Shown in pieces: positions 43,663-52,056 of a stretch of 64,000 nt of DNA. A model generated the notes under the pieces. That model was not told where the DNA came from, ran no database searches, and worked only from the letters and a program-made list of their open reading frames with translations. Made by a program: the position numbers and the translations under genes. Positions within the stretch are counted from its first letter, which is position 1. Each line of letters opens with the position of its first letter. Location: NCBI GenBank assembly GCA_020629635.1, contig JAHDCX010000010.1:62001-126000 (forward strand). The letters run 5' to 3'. This DNA comes from Acidimicrobiales bacterium (GTDB taxonomy: Bacteria > Actinomycetota > Acidimicrobiia > Acidimicrobiales > SHLQ01).

Positions 43663-45219
43663 CTAGCGCAGCGAAGGTACGGGCGCCTCGTACAGCCATT
43701 GGCTGAAGAAGCCCGTCAGGTCGCGACCGGCGACCTCCGACCCGAGGGTGATGAAGTCGTCCGTGCTCGCCGCCGATCCGCCGTGGCGGTCGATCCACTC
43801 TCGCAGGAGCGCGAAGAAGGTGTCGTCCCCGATCTCCAAACGGAGCGCGTGAAGGGTGAGTGCACCGCGGCGATACACGCTCGGGGCGAACAGTTGCCCA
43901 GAACCCGGGTCGCCGGGAGCGGGCGTTGGTGCAGCGAGCGTGCGATCGACGAGTCGGACTTCGAGTGCGTCCATCGGTGCCCGTCCGCTGGCCTCGAGCC
44001 AGAGGTCCTCCGCGTAGGACGCGAATCCCTCGTTCAGCCAGATGTCTCGCCACGTGGCCGGTGAGACGTGATTGCCGAACCACTGATGGGCGAGCTCGTG
44101 AGCGACGATGCGTTCGATCGACCCGTCGCCATCGACCATGCCGGCACTGAACAGCGAACGACCCTGGGTTTCGAGCGCGAACCCGAAGTCGATGTCGACG
44201 ACCAAGGCGCCGTACTCGTCGAAGGGGTACGGCCCGAACAGGTCCTCGAAGACCACGAGCATTTCGTCGGTCAGTCCGAAGTCGCCGGCAAACACCGGAG
44301 CAACCGGGCGAGCGATGGCGTCGTCGATCGGTGTCCCGATCGTGGCGCCATCGTCGGATGTCCGGAGCTCGAAGTCGCCGATGGCCACCGTCGCGAGATA
44401 GCTCGCCATTGGATCGTCCATTTCCCACGTGGTGATCCGGCGATCGTCGACGCGCTCGTCTCCGGTCTGGACCCCATTGGACACCCCGACGAACGGGTCG
44501 GCCACATCGAGCTCGATCGTGTACGTCGCCTTGTCGGACGGGTGATCGTTCACGGGGTACCAGGTTCGGGCGCCGTAGGGTTCGCCCACCGCAACGCTGG
44601 CGCGGGCTCCGTCGAACCAGCCGATTGCGCCGATCCGGGTACCGGATTCGACTCGGGTTGGCGTGCCCGACCAGGCGATGTCGACGTCGGTGGCCCTCCC
44701 TGCGGGGAGGGGTGAATCCGGCGTGATCCGAAGCTTGTCCTCGGTCTGGCTGAATGGGGCGTCGATGCCGTCGACCGCGACCGCTGAGACGGGCATTGCG
44801 ACGAGGTCGAAGGAAAACGAGGCAAGGTCGATCGTCGGCAGGATCGTGATCGTGGCGGTGCCGTTGAGTGTGTCGACGCCGTCGATGTCGACGCGGAGGC
44901 GAAGGTCGTAGTGCTCGACCTGGTACCCCGTGTTCCCGATTGTCGGATAGTACGGATCGTCCAGGGTCTCGCCGCCTGCGGCACCGATGATGACCGTGGT
45001 CGTCGAGGCGGACGACGACACTGTGGGTTCAGAGGACACTGTGGGCTCAGAGGACACCGTTGGATCAGACGTTGTGGGCTCCGTCGTCGTGCTCGTGGTG
45101 GAGGACGACGAGGAGCTGCTCGAAGACGTGGCGTCGTCGATCGCCGTCGGCGCGCACGCGGCGATGACCACAAGCGCCACCACCACACCGGCGCGCACGG
45201 TTCGAAGACGAGAAGGCAC
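43663..45219 (-). CDS. M1-family metallopeptidase (aminopeptidase N-like) lipoprotein
   Basis: 518 residues. Lipobox VVIAACAP, a poly-Ser/Thr linker with a tandem EPTVSS repeat, then the M1 N-terminal beta domain (DLRLRVDIDGVDTLNGTATI) and catalytic HELAHQWFGNH (H374, E375, H378) with the second-zinc-ligand glutamate in LNEGFASYAEDLW. GYQVEHYDLRL is a family-typical start of the peptidase fold. Short for the family because the large C-terminal helical domain is missing. An exported peptidase for nutrient peptides. Confidence 0.88.
   Translation of the reverse strand: MPSRLRTVRAGVVVALVVIAACAPTAIDDATSSSSSSSSSTTSTTTEPTTSDPTVSSEPTVSSEPTVSSSASTTTVIIGAAGGETLDDPYYPTIGNTGYQVEHYDLRLRVDIDGVDTLNGTATITILPTIDLASFSFDLVAMPVSAVAVDGIDAPFSQTEDKLRITPDSPLPAGRATDVDIAWSGTPTRVESGTRIGAIGWFDGARASVAVGEPYGARTWYPVNDHPSDKATYTIELDVADPFVGVSNGVQTGDERVDDRRITTWEMDDPMASYLATVAIGDFELRTSDDGATIGTPIDDAIARPVAPVFAGDFGLTDEMLVVFEDLFGPYPFDEYGALVVDIDFGFALETQGRSLFSAGMVDGDGSIERIVAHELAHQWFGNHVSPATWRDIWLNEGFASYAEDLWLEASGRAPMDALEVRLVDRTLAAPTPAPGDPGSGQLFAPSVYRRGALTLHALRLEIGDDTFFALLREWIDRHGGSAASTDDFITLGSEVAGRDLTGFFSQWLYEAPVPSLR
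45017..45070. repeat. Three 18-base tandem repeats in the M1 peptidase linker
   Basis: GACACTGTGGGTTCAGAG, GACACTGTGGGCTCAGAG and a diverged GACACCGTTGGATCAGAC lie head to tail and encode the repeated TVSSEP units between the lipid anchor and catalytic domain. Unit number may vary by slippage, changing the reach of the anchored enzyme. Confidence 0.8.
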
Positions 45220-45261
45220 GCTCCGATCTTCGCCGACATCGGCGAGGTTCGGACGTACCCC

Positions 45262-46605
45262 TCAGGCGAGCAGCCCGTCGATCGGCCGAGCGCCGGAGGC
45301 CAGCACCTCGGTGGACGGCACGCCGAACCAGCCTTCGGCAAGCGTCGCGTAGTACTGCTCGAAGTCCACCGTGGCGATCAGGTTGTCGTCGTCGAGCGCC
45401 GTGAGCGACGGCGCTTCGCCGTGGATGCCCGGCGCAACCGGCCCGGCGAGCATCATCATGCCGGCGGCTCCGTGATCAGTCCCGCCACGATTCTCCGGAA
45501 CGCGGCGTCCGAACTCGCTCGTCGTCGCGACGAGGGTGTTCTGGGCGTGACCACGGTCCTCGAGGTCGTCGAGAAAGGCGGCGAGCGCGTCGCCGAACTC
45601 CATCATCAAGTATTCGTGGGCGCCCCGCTGGTCGTCGTGGGTGTCGAACCCGCCGTGGAGGATGTGGATCACGCGGATGCCGGAGTTCTGTTCGATGAGT
45701 TCGGCCGTGAGCCCGAACTGCCAACCGAGGTGGGTTTCGGGGTACCGCTCCCGGATGGCCTCGTCGTCGACCTCTCGCAGCGTCTCGGCGAACGCCAACG
45801 TGTCGGATAGCCCCTGACGGGCCGCGTTCAGCTGCAGGGTCGGTCCGTCGCCGCGTGCGAGCTCACCGAGCCCGGTGGTGAGCGAGTTGAACCACGGGTC
45901 CTCCGTCGCCAGGAACCAGGCCGCACCGGGGTCGGTCAGACCCATCGTGACGGCCTTGTCGGCGAGCAACGACGGGTTGGCGCCGCTGCCGACCGAAAGC
46001 CCCGTCACGGGCTGGTCGATGGTCAGCTGATCGCAGAGCCGTCCGAGGAAACCGGTGCCGGGAAGCTCCGTCCCCGACGACCTGCCCGCCCACCAGCGGC
46101 GCTCCATCTCAAAGTGCGAGCCGTCGGGGTTGTCGGTGGTGCCGACCCCGAGCAGCGCGGCGATCGGCCGACCTTCGAGCGCGGCGAGTCCGGGATTCCA
46201 TCCCCACGAGTCATCGAAGTCCACGAGTTCTTCGTCGGGGATGTGAAGATTCGGTCGACGGTCGTACAGCACGCCGGCGTTGCGCGGCACGAGTGTGGCG
46301 AGGCCGTCGTTGCCGCCGGAGAGTTCGACGACGACCAGGGTGCGGTCGGCGAGCGACGGATCGGGGACGAACGGTTCTTCTTCGGGTGAAGCGACGGCGT
46401 CGAGCACATCGGGGAGGTCGACTGGCAGGGCATTCTCGATCGGGACTCCCGACCGGTTGAGCCCCCACATGGCGCCGCCGGTCGTGACGGCGCCGGCGAC
46501 GCCGAGGCCGAGGAAGCTGCGCCGGGACCGGGTGGTCTTCGGGACGCCGTACATGGCGGCGGTGGGGTCCTGCGTCGCAGGGAGCGGTTCGTTCATGTCG
46601 GTCAT
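45262..46605 (-). CDS. DUF1501 protein with Tat signal
   Basis: 447 residues. Twin-arginine signal RSRRSFLGLGVAG (27-39). The DUF1501 core reads LVVVELSGGNDGLATLVPRN, then ...GGFDTHDDQRGAHEYLM and TSEFGRRVPENRGGTDHGAAGMMML, a sulfatase/alkaline-phosphatase-like metal site. ATG 46605 has AAGGA upstream. It follows the DUF1800 gene by 10 bases; the two families nearly always occur together, in bacteria with large secretomes, and their joint reaction is unknown. Confidence 0.87.
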   Translation of the reverse strand: MTDMNEPLPATQDPTAAMYGVPKTTRSRRSFLGLGVAGAVTTGGAMWGLNRSGVPIENALPVDLPDVLDAVASPEEEPFVPDPSLADRTLVVVELSGGNDGLATLVPRNAGVLYDRRPNLHIPDEELVDFDDSWGWNPGLAALEGRPIAALLGVGTTDNPDGSHFEMERRWWAGRSSGTELPGTGFLGRLCDQLTIDQPVTGLSVGSGANPSLLADKAVTMGLTDPGAAWFLATEDPWFNSLTTGLGELARGDGPTLQLNAARQGLSDTLAFAETLREVDDEAIRERYPETHLGWQFGLTAELIEQNSGIRVIHILHGGFDTHDDQRGAHEYLMMEFGDALAAFLDDLEDRGHAQNTLVATTSEFGRRVPENRGGTDHGAAGMMMLAGPVAPGIHGEAPSLTALDDDNLIATVDFEQYYATLAEGWFGVPSTEVLASGARPIDGLLA

Positions 46606-46615
46606 GGTCGGTCCT

Positions 46616-47860
46616 TCAGCAGACGGCGAATTCGGGCGAGAGCAGAGACAGAAGCAGAAGGAGGTCGACGCCACGGTCGTACTCACCGGTGCGCCGAAGC
46701 GCGGATTCGAGCGCGGCGCGGGTGTCGTTGGTCGCATCGAGGATCCCGCAATGGCGCAGCACGGCGTCGGGCGTCGGGTCGAGCCGGTCGATCAGCCAGT
46801 CGGGCACGTCCCAGTTGAGGATCATGTTTGCTCGGGTCATGACCTGGGTGGCCGAGCTCCAGCGGTCGTCGTCCGGCCAACCCGCAACGTTGGGCGGGTC
46901 GAATGGGGCCTGGCCACTCGCTTGCAGCATCCACAGCTCCAGGCCGAAGTCCTCGATGCGCCGATGGCCGAATGCCATCGCCGCGGCCACCGTCCACTCC
47001 ACCGGCTGACGGGTACGGACACCACGCGCCTCGGTGAAGTCCTCGTGTAGGAGCATCGCTTCGAGCAACGGCCGGATCTCCCAGTCGTTGTCTCGGAGCA
47101 CGTCGCCGAGTTGGCTGCGGCGCTCGTCGGAGAGCGGCGTCGAGACCAGGTAGTCGTGGATGCGACCAGCGATGTGGCCGGCGCAGCTCGGCATCGCCAT
47201 CACGGCGTCCACGTACGCGTCGAGGTTCCATCGGCGGCGGTTTCCGAGGAAGGTGACGGGGCGCTGGTAGCTCGCGTCGGGATCGAAGCCAACCTCGCTC
47301 GTCTCCCAGTCGACCCACCAGCCCGACAGGATTCGAGCGCCCGCGCGAATGTCGTCCTCGGTGTACCCAGCGTTGCGGCCGAGCATGAAGAGTTCGAGGA
47401 ACTCGCGACTCAGATTCTCATTGGGAGCGTCGCCGCGAGACCCCGCCCCGTCCAGGAAGTGCAACATTGCGCCGTCTTCGAGCATCTCGCGGGCCAGCGA
47501 CCGCACGTTGCCGAGCGCATGTCGGCGGATCCGTTGGTGCTGCTGCCACATCAGATTGCGGCGCGTCTCGCCGATGTTCGACGTGAAGTGGTCGTGCCAG
47601 AACCAGACCATGCGTTCGTGTAGCGGCGACTCGGTGCCCAACATGACGTCGATCCACTCCTTCGGCAGCAGATCCCAGCTGTCGTCCTCGACGTCTCGTT
47701 CCGCTGCCTCCTCGACGGTCTGGGACCATCCGTCGGCCCAGATGCGTTCGGAGATCAGCGTCTCGACGTCTGCGGATCGGTACTGCGCAAGATCGTCGGG
47801 CCAGAGCCCGAAGCCCGTCCGGCGCAGCACGTGAGCGATGGCTTCGTCATGGGTGACCAT
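46616..47860 (-). CDS. DUF1800 protein
   Basis: 414 residues. Family signatures: HVLRRTGFGLWPDDLAQYR, ERMVWFWHDHFTSNIG, NENLSREFLELFMLGRNAGYTEDDIRAGARILSGW (given here only as landmarks) and PPNVAGWPDD. No clear signal peptide, unlike its partner, so it may travel with it or stay inside. First gene of the pair, divergent from a response regulator across an 87-base region with a dyad operator. Confidence 0.87.
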   Translation of the reverse strand: MVTHDEAIAHVLRRTGFGLWPDDLAQYRSADVETLISERIWADGWSQTVEEAAERDVEDDSWDLLPKEWIDVMLGTESPLHERMVWFWHDHFTSNIGETRRNLMWQQHQRIRRHALGNVRSLAREMLEDGAMLHFLDGAGSRGDAPNENLSREFLELFMLGRNAGYTEDDIRAGARILSGWWVDWETSEVGFDPDASYQRPVTFLGNRRRWNLDAYVDAVMAMPSCAGHIAGRIHDYLVSTPLSDERRSQLGDVLRDNDWEIRPLLEAMLLHEDFTEARGVRTRQPVEWTVAAAMAFGHRRIEDFGLELWMLQASGQAPFDPPNVAGWPDDDRWSSATQVMTRANMILNWDVPDWLIDRLDPTPDAVLRHCGILDATNDTRAALESALRRTGEYDRGVDLLLLLSLLSPEFAVC

Positions 47861-47883
47861 GTCGTGGTTTGTAGAAGAACGGT

Positions 47884-47924
47884 GATGAAACGATGGTGAA
47901 GACCGTCTTCATGTTCGCTTCATG
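47884..47924. promoter_or_regulatory. Imperfect dyad with direct TTCAT/ATGAA repeats, likely response-regulator operator
   Basis: The half-site GATGAAACGATGGTGAAGAC (47884-47903) and GTCTTCATGTTCGCTTCATG (47905-47924) match as inverted repeats at 15 of 20 positions. Within each half, TGAA/TTCA units recur every 11 bases, the spacing used by OmpR/PhoB-type dimers. Lies between the DUF1800 gene and an OmpR-family regulator, so it may control both. Confidence 0.55.
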
Positions 47925-47947
47925 ATCGGATCGGCCATCATGGTCGG

Positions 47948-48625
47948 ATGCGAATCCTGGTCGTCGAGGACGACGCGCCACTTGCCGAGGTGCTCCGACG
48001 CGGTCTGACCGAGGACGGTTATGCGACGGACGTCGTCGCCAAACTGGTCGACGCACGCAACGCGGTCGAGGTCAACGACTACGACCTCGTGGTGCTCGAT
48101 CGTGGCCTCCCCGACGGCGATGGACGGGATCTCTGTGCCGAGATGCGCGAGTCGGGTCGCCACACACCGGTGCTCATGCTCACGGCGCGCGATGGCCTCG
48201 GCGACAAGGTCGAGGGTCTCGACGCGGGAGCCGACGACTACCTGACCAAGCCGTTCGACTACCCGGAGCTGACGGCGAGAATCCGTGCGCTGCTCCGCCG
48301 TCCGGCCGAGGCCCAGACCCCGATCCTCTCGCACGGGACCCTCGAGATGGACCCGGCCGCTCGCCGCGTGTCCCGGTCGTCGATCACGATTCCGCTGACG
48401 GCACGCGAGTTCGCCTTGCTCGAGGTGCTCCTTCGCCAGCCGGAGTCGACCCACGCCCGGACGGACCTGCTCGAACGGGTTTGGGACGCCAACTACGACG
48501 GCTTGTCGAACGTCGTCGATGTGCATGTGGCCAACCTGCGACGCAAACTCGACCTGCCCGGAATGGACGACCCCATCGAGACGATTCGAGGCGTCGGCTA
48601 CCGACTCCGGCCGGTGAACGCATGA
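47948..48625 (+). CDS. OmpR-family response regulator
   Basis: 225 residues. Receiver domain with acidic pocket VVEDD, phospho-acceptor D51 in DLVVLDRGLPDGDG, conserved LTARD and K near 101 in YLTKPFDYPE; then a winged-helix DNA-binding domain ending RRKLDLPGMDDPIETIRGVGYRL. Stop overlaps the sensor gene start (ATGA). Its own promoter carries the dyad at 47884-47924, suggesting autoregulation. Signal unknown. Confidence 0.92.
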   Translation: MRILVVEDDAPLAEVLRRGLTEDGYATDVVAKLVDARNAVEVNDYDLVVLDRGLPDGDGRDLCAEMRESGRHTPVLMLTARDGLGDKVEGLDAGADDYLTKPFDYPELTARIRALLRRPAEAQTPILSHGTLEMDPAARRVSRSSITIPLTAREFALLEVLLRQPESTHARTDLLERVWDANYDGLSNVVDVHVANLRRKLDLPGMDDPIETIRGVGYRLRPVNA

Positions 48626-49806
48626 ACCTTCAGAAGATCCGACTGCAGCTCACGGCGATGTACGCCCTGCTCGCAGCGATCGCTGTTGGCTTGCTGGCGT
48701 GGATCGCGATCTCGACGGGCAACGATCGCATCGTGCAGTCCGCCGAACGAGATGCGGAGAACGTCGTCCGGGAGATGGCCCTGGTTGGTTTCAACCGCGA
48801 GCTCACCTCGCCCAACAACACGTGGATCGTCAATCCGGTCGACCGCTGGGTCGACCCCTACGGCGACACGTGGGTCGAACCGCCGCTCTTCACGATCGCG
48901 GATTCGGCCCTGAAGAACGGGCACGGGGTGTTCTCGGAGTTCCAGCAGAACGGTGCATGGCTCGCCTTCGCCGAACCGCCGTCGGACAACGACACGTCGA
49001 ACAACGTTGTCGTCACGGCGATCGATCTCGGCGGCTACGAAGGCGACCAGCGGTCGTTCCAACTCCGAGTCGTCCTGGCCGCGTTGGCGCTGACCGCCGC
49101 GACGACGGCTGCGGCATGGTGGTTGGCTGGCAGGTCCCTCCAGCCCGCCCGAGACGCCATGGCTCGTCAGCGAGACTTCATCGCCGACGCCGCCCACGAG
49201 TTGCGCACCCCGCTGGCGGTGATCAGAGCGTCTGCGTCGCACACGTTGTCGAAGGACCGGACGAGCGCGGAGTACACCAACTCACTCGCCGAGATTCTCG
49301 CCGCCACCGAACGTGCCGGCTCGGGGGTTGGTGAGTTGCTCGAACTCGCCCGCCTCGACGCCGGCCAGGCCCAGCCGCGCAAGGCGCCGCTTCGGGTCGA
49401 TCTGCTCATCGAGGAAATCGCGTCGTCCGTCCGAGTCGACGACACGGAGATCCGGGCGACGACGGCCGAGTCGATCGTGGTCGACGCGGACTATGCGTTG
49501 CTCCGCCAGGTCGTCGAGAACCTCACGCTCAACGCCGCCTCGCGGGCGGACACGGTCGAGCTCGCCGTCGTCCGTGCGGGCGATCTCGTCACGATTCAGA
49601 TCTCCGATGACGGACCCGGATTCGACGAGGACATTCTCCCGCACGTGTTCGAGCGCTTTCGCCGCGGCGACAACCGTGGGTCGACCGGTCTCGGCATGGC
49701 GATCGCGAAGTCGATCATCGAGGCGCATGGAGGCACGGTTGCGGCCGCGAATCGCACGACCGGTGGTGCCATCGTCAAGCTGCACTTGTCGCCGAGTGGC
49801 AACTGA
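48622..49806 (+). CDS. Membrane sensor histidine kinase
   Basis: 394 residues. Helix 1 at about 13-33 and helix 2 near 150-172 enclose an extracytoplasmic sensor region of ~115 residues rich in Trp/Asn/Asp. HisKA H192 in ADAAHELRTPLAVI; HATPase N-box LTLNAAS, G1 ISDDGPGFDED, F-box ERFRRGD and G2 GSTGLGMAIAKSI. ATG 48622 gives a 4-base overlap. No HAMP domain is evident, although a short WWLAGRSLQPARDA linker resembles one. Confidence 0.9.
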   Translation: MNLQKIRLQLTAMYALLAAIAVGLLAWIAISTGNDRIVQSAERDAENVVREMALVGFNRELTSPNNTWIVNPVDRWVDPYGDTWVEPPLFTIADSALKNGHGVFSEFQQNGAWLAFAEPPSDNDTSNNVVVTAIDLGGYEGDQRSFQLRVVLAALALTAATTAAAWWLAGRSLQPARDAMARQRDFIADAAHELRTPLAVIRASASHTLSKDRTSAEYTNSLAEILAATERAGSGVGELLELARLDAGQAQPRKAPLRVDLLIEEIASSVRVDDTEIRATTAESIVVDADYALLRQVVENLTLNAASRADTVELAVVRAGDLVTIQISDDGPGFDEDILPHVFERFRRGDNRGSTGLGMAIAKSIIEAHGGTVAAANRTTGGAIVKLHLSPSGN

Positions 49807-49808
49807 GA

Positions 49809-50180
49809 TCAGCGACGGGGCATCGAGTAGCCCGGACGGTGCCGTGGCCGTTCGGGCAGCGTGCCGCGACGCGGGCGAGAGAACCGGGCGCGGTGCGCCC
49901 CGCGAATGATTTCGTCGATGGCGTCCAGGAATGACGGTTCGGTCGCCACCAGTTCGTCGATCGCACCGGGGGCCCAGGGTTCGACCAGATCGTCCGCGTC
50001 GAGGCCGGATCGGATCCAGAGGGTGCCGATGATTCGGATCGCCGAGTCGATCGACGGGTCACCGCACTCGACGGCCAGCTTGGCGGTTCCTGCCGCATCG
50101 AATCGTCCAGCGGTGTAGGAGTCCGCCACCATCTCGGAGCGGTATCTCAATGCCTGGAATGCGATTCTCTCGTGGTTCAC
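49809..50180 (-). CDS. Hypothetical protein at the end of the WhiB-CarH-Nei-HemH operon
   Basis: 123 residues from GTG 50180, with GGGAG about 8 bases upstream. Alpha-helical N-terminal half (RIAFQALRYRSEMVADSYTAGRFDAAGTAKLAVECG), a middle resembling a helical bundle, and a very basic Arg/Pro tail (RARFSRPRRGTLPERPRHRPGY), which could bind nucleic acid. Unrecognised. It starts 46 bases after the ferrochelatase stop and ends 3 bases from the convergent kinase. Confidence 0.55.
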   Translation of the reverse strand: MNHERIAFQALRYRSEMVADSYTAGRFDAAGTAKLAVECGDPSIDSAIRIIGTLWIRSGLDADDLVEPWAPGAIDELVATEPSFLDAIDEIIRGAHRARFSRPRRGTLPERPRHRPGYSMPRR

Positions 50181-50226
50181 CCGGGCTCCCACGCCAACTA
50201 CGACCGAAAACGACGTTACCGAACCC

Positions 50227-51273
50227 CTACCCGGCGTCTGGGGATGGGCGCCCCGCAGGGCGACGTGGCGGGGGGCAGCAACCCGGCCGACACACGTCGG
50301 GTCTGACCTCCAGCGACCCGAGCGCGGCGGTCGGCCCACCCGTGCGCCGCTCCTCGATCAAGTCGACGATCATGTCGATGAAACGAACGTCGGTCGATGC
50401 GGTTGCGGCTCGGGCAATCGGCAGACCGAGGCGCTCCGCCGTCGCCGTTGCTTCGGTGTCGAGGTCGTACATGACCTCCATGTGATCGGAGATGAATCCC
50501 ACAGGGACCATGACCACCCCGGTCGTGCCGGTCTCGGCGAGAAGGTCGAGATGATCGTTGATGTCGGGTTCGAGCCAGGGAATGTGTGGTGGTCCGCTGC
50601 GCGACTGCCAGACGAGGTCCCAGTCGTCGTGATCGAGGGCCTCGGCGATCAGCCGGGACGCCTCACGCAATTGGGCGACGTAGTCGGAGGTCTCCGCCAT
50701 CGATTCGGGGATCGAGTGGGCCGTGAACACGAGGCGGGCGCCCTCGGGGACCTCCTCGAGGGCTCGACGAGTGGCGTCGATCATCGGCTCGATGAAGCCG
50801 GGGTGGTCGTAGTACTGGCGGATCTTGTCGATCGTCGGCGCACCGTCGACCGCCGCGATCGCCGCGGCGATGTTCTCCCGATACTGCCGGCAACCCGAGT
50901 ACGAGCTCGTCGCGGAGGTCACGAAGGCGATGGCCGACGTGATGCCGTCGTCGGCCATCTGCTGGACCGTGTCGGCCAACATCGGATGCCAGTTCCGATT
51001 CCCGAAGTAGACGGGAAGGTCGATCCCGCGGTCGACGAGTCGAGTTTCGAGCACCTCGATGATCGCCCGGTTCTGATCGTTGATCGGACTGCGCCCACCG
51101 AAGAGGTGGTAGTGGGCGCCGACCTGCTCGAGGCGTTCGCGCGGGATGCCCCGTCCAGCGGTGACGTTCTCGAGGAACGGCACGATGTCCTCGGGTTTCT
51201 CAGGACCGCCGAAGGACAGCACGAGTATGGCGTCGTAGGGTGGTCCGGCGACCGTGTCGATCACGTCTGACAT
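50227..51273 (-). CDS. hemH: Ferrochelatase (coproporphyrin-type, probable [2Fe-2S])
   Basis: 348 residues. VLSFGGPEKPEDIVPFL, YHLFGGRSPIND, catalytic His in VFTAHSIPESM and the family segment SRSGPPHIPWLEPDI place it with actinobacterial ferrochelatases, which insert iron into coproporphyrin III. Four cysteines, C128 (SYSGCRQY) and C328/C332/C333 (VCRPGCCPPP) are placed as in the [2Fe-2S]-binding actinobacterial enzymes. ATG 51273 overlaps the Nei gene by 13 bases. The Pro/Arg-rich tail after the last cysteine is unusual. Confidence 0.9.
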   Translation of the reverse strand: MSDVIDTVAGPPYDAILVLSFGGPEKPEDIVPFLENVTAGRGIPRERLEQVGAHYHLFGGRSPINDQNRAIIEVLETRLVDRGIDLPVYFGNRNWHPMLADTVQQMADDGITSAIAFVTSATSSYSGCRQYRENIAAAIAAVDGAPTIDKIRQYYDHPGFIEPMIDATRRALEEVPEGARLVFTAHSIPESMAETSDYVAQLREASRLIAEALDHDDWDLVWQSRSGPPHIPWLEPDINDHLDLLAETGTTGVVMVPVGFISDHMEVMYDLDTEATATAERLGLPIARAATASTDVRFIDMIVDLIEERRTGGPTAALGSLEVRPDVCRPGCCPPPRRPAGRPSPDAG

Positions 51274-52052
51274 GACGGGCAGTACCAGGCCTTTCGTTGT
51301 CCGATGTCCACGAGTCGAATCGACTCGCCGCAGCGATGGCAAGGCTTTCCGTCCCGTTTGTAGACGTAGAGGCGGTCATCACCGGAGATCCGGCCAGCCG
51401 CAACGCCGACCTCCGCAGGGTCTCTCGTGGTGATGCGGTTGAGACGCACCCCCTGTTTGAGCTGGTCCACGGCGAGCTCCCAGAGCTGTTCGGCCGTGTC
51501 CTTCGACACCTGGTTTGCCGGCAGGTCTGGGCGGAGTCCCAACAAGAAGCAGAACTCCGATCGGTAGACGTTGCCGATTCCGGCGACGACTTTCTGGTCG
51601 AGGAGCGCGGCGGCGACGGCGACCCGGCGTCGGGCGAGGCGTCGAACGAACTCGGCGGGGTCCGCGTCGGGTCGGAGCGGGTCCGGTCCGAGTTGGCTCG
51701 TGATGGCGGCCACATCGTCATCGTCGACGACGTCGCACACCATTGGTCCGGTCAGGTCCCAGAGGCGCTCGGGTCCTTCGAGGCGGAGGCGAATTGCGCC
51801 GCGGATCGGGGCCTCGAGGTTCTTTCGCCGGAATTTGCCGATAAGCCCGAGGTGGATGTGGACCGGGGGTGTGCCGTCGAAGTCGAGAAAGAGGTGCTTC
51901 CCCCAGGCGGTCGCCTGATCGAGCTCCCGGCCGTCGAGCAGTTCGGCACCGGCAGCGAATCGGCCCTGCGGCGAGCTCGCCGTCACCGGCCCCGGACGCA
52001 GCGTGCGATTCAGGTCGCGCGCAAGCCGATGGATCGTGTGGCCCTCGGGCAT
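51261..52052 (-). CDS. Nei/Fpg-family DNA glycosylase (endonuclease VIII-like)
   Basis: 263 residues. Catalytic Pro2/Glu3 in MPEGHTIHRLAR, a form seen in actinobacterial Nei2. The beta-sandwich lysine is in WGKHLFLDF, the H2TH region KVVAGIGNVYRSEFCF is intact, and the C-terminal zinc finger reads CHRC...CPSC. It excises oxidised pyrimidines and nicks abasic sites. It starts 4 bases after the CarH-like gene and overlaps hemH, which couples base-excision repair to heme synthesis. Confidence 0.9.
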   Translation of the reverse strand: MPEGHTIHRLARDLNRTLRPGPVTASSPQGRFAAGAELLDGRELDQATAWGKHLFLDFDGTPPVHIHLGLIGKFRRKNLEAPIRGAIRLRLEGPERLWDLTGPMVCDVVDDDDVAAITSQLGPDPLRPDADPAEFVRRLARRRVAVAAALLDQKVVAGIGNVYRSEFCFLLGLRPDLPANQVSKDTAEQLWELAVDQLKQGVRLNRITTRDPAEVGVAAGRISGDDRLYVYKRDGKPCHRCGESIRLVDIGQRKAWYCPSCQT

Positions 52053-52056
52053 GCAG

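Noticed and set aside
45017-45070. CRISPR-like array
   Set aside because: Units are contiguous 18-base coding repeats without spacers.
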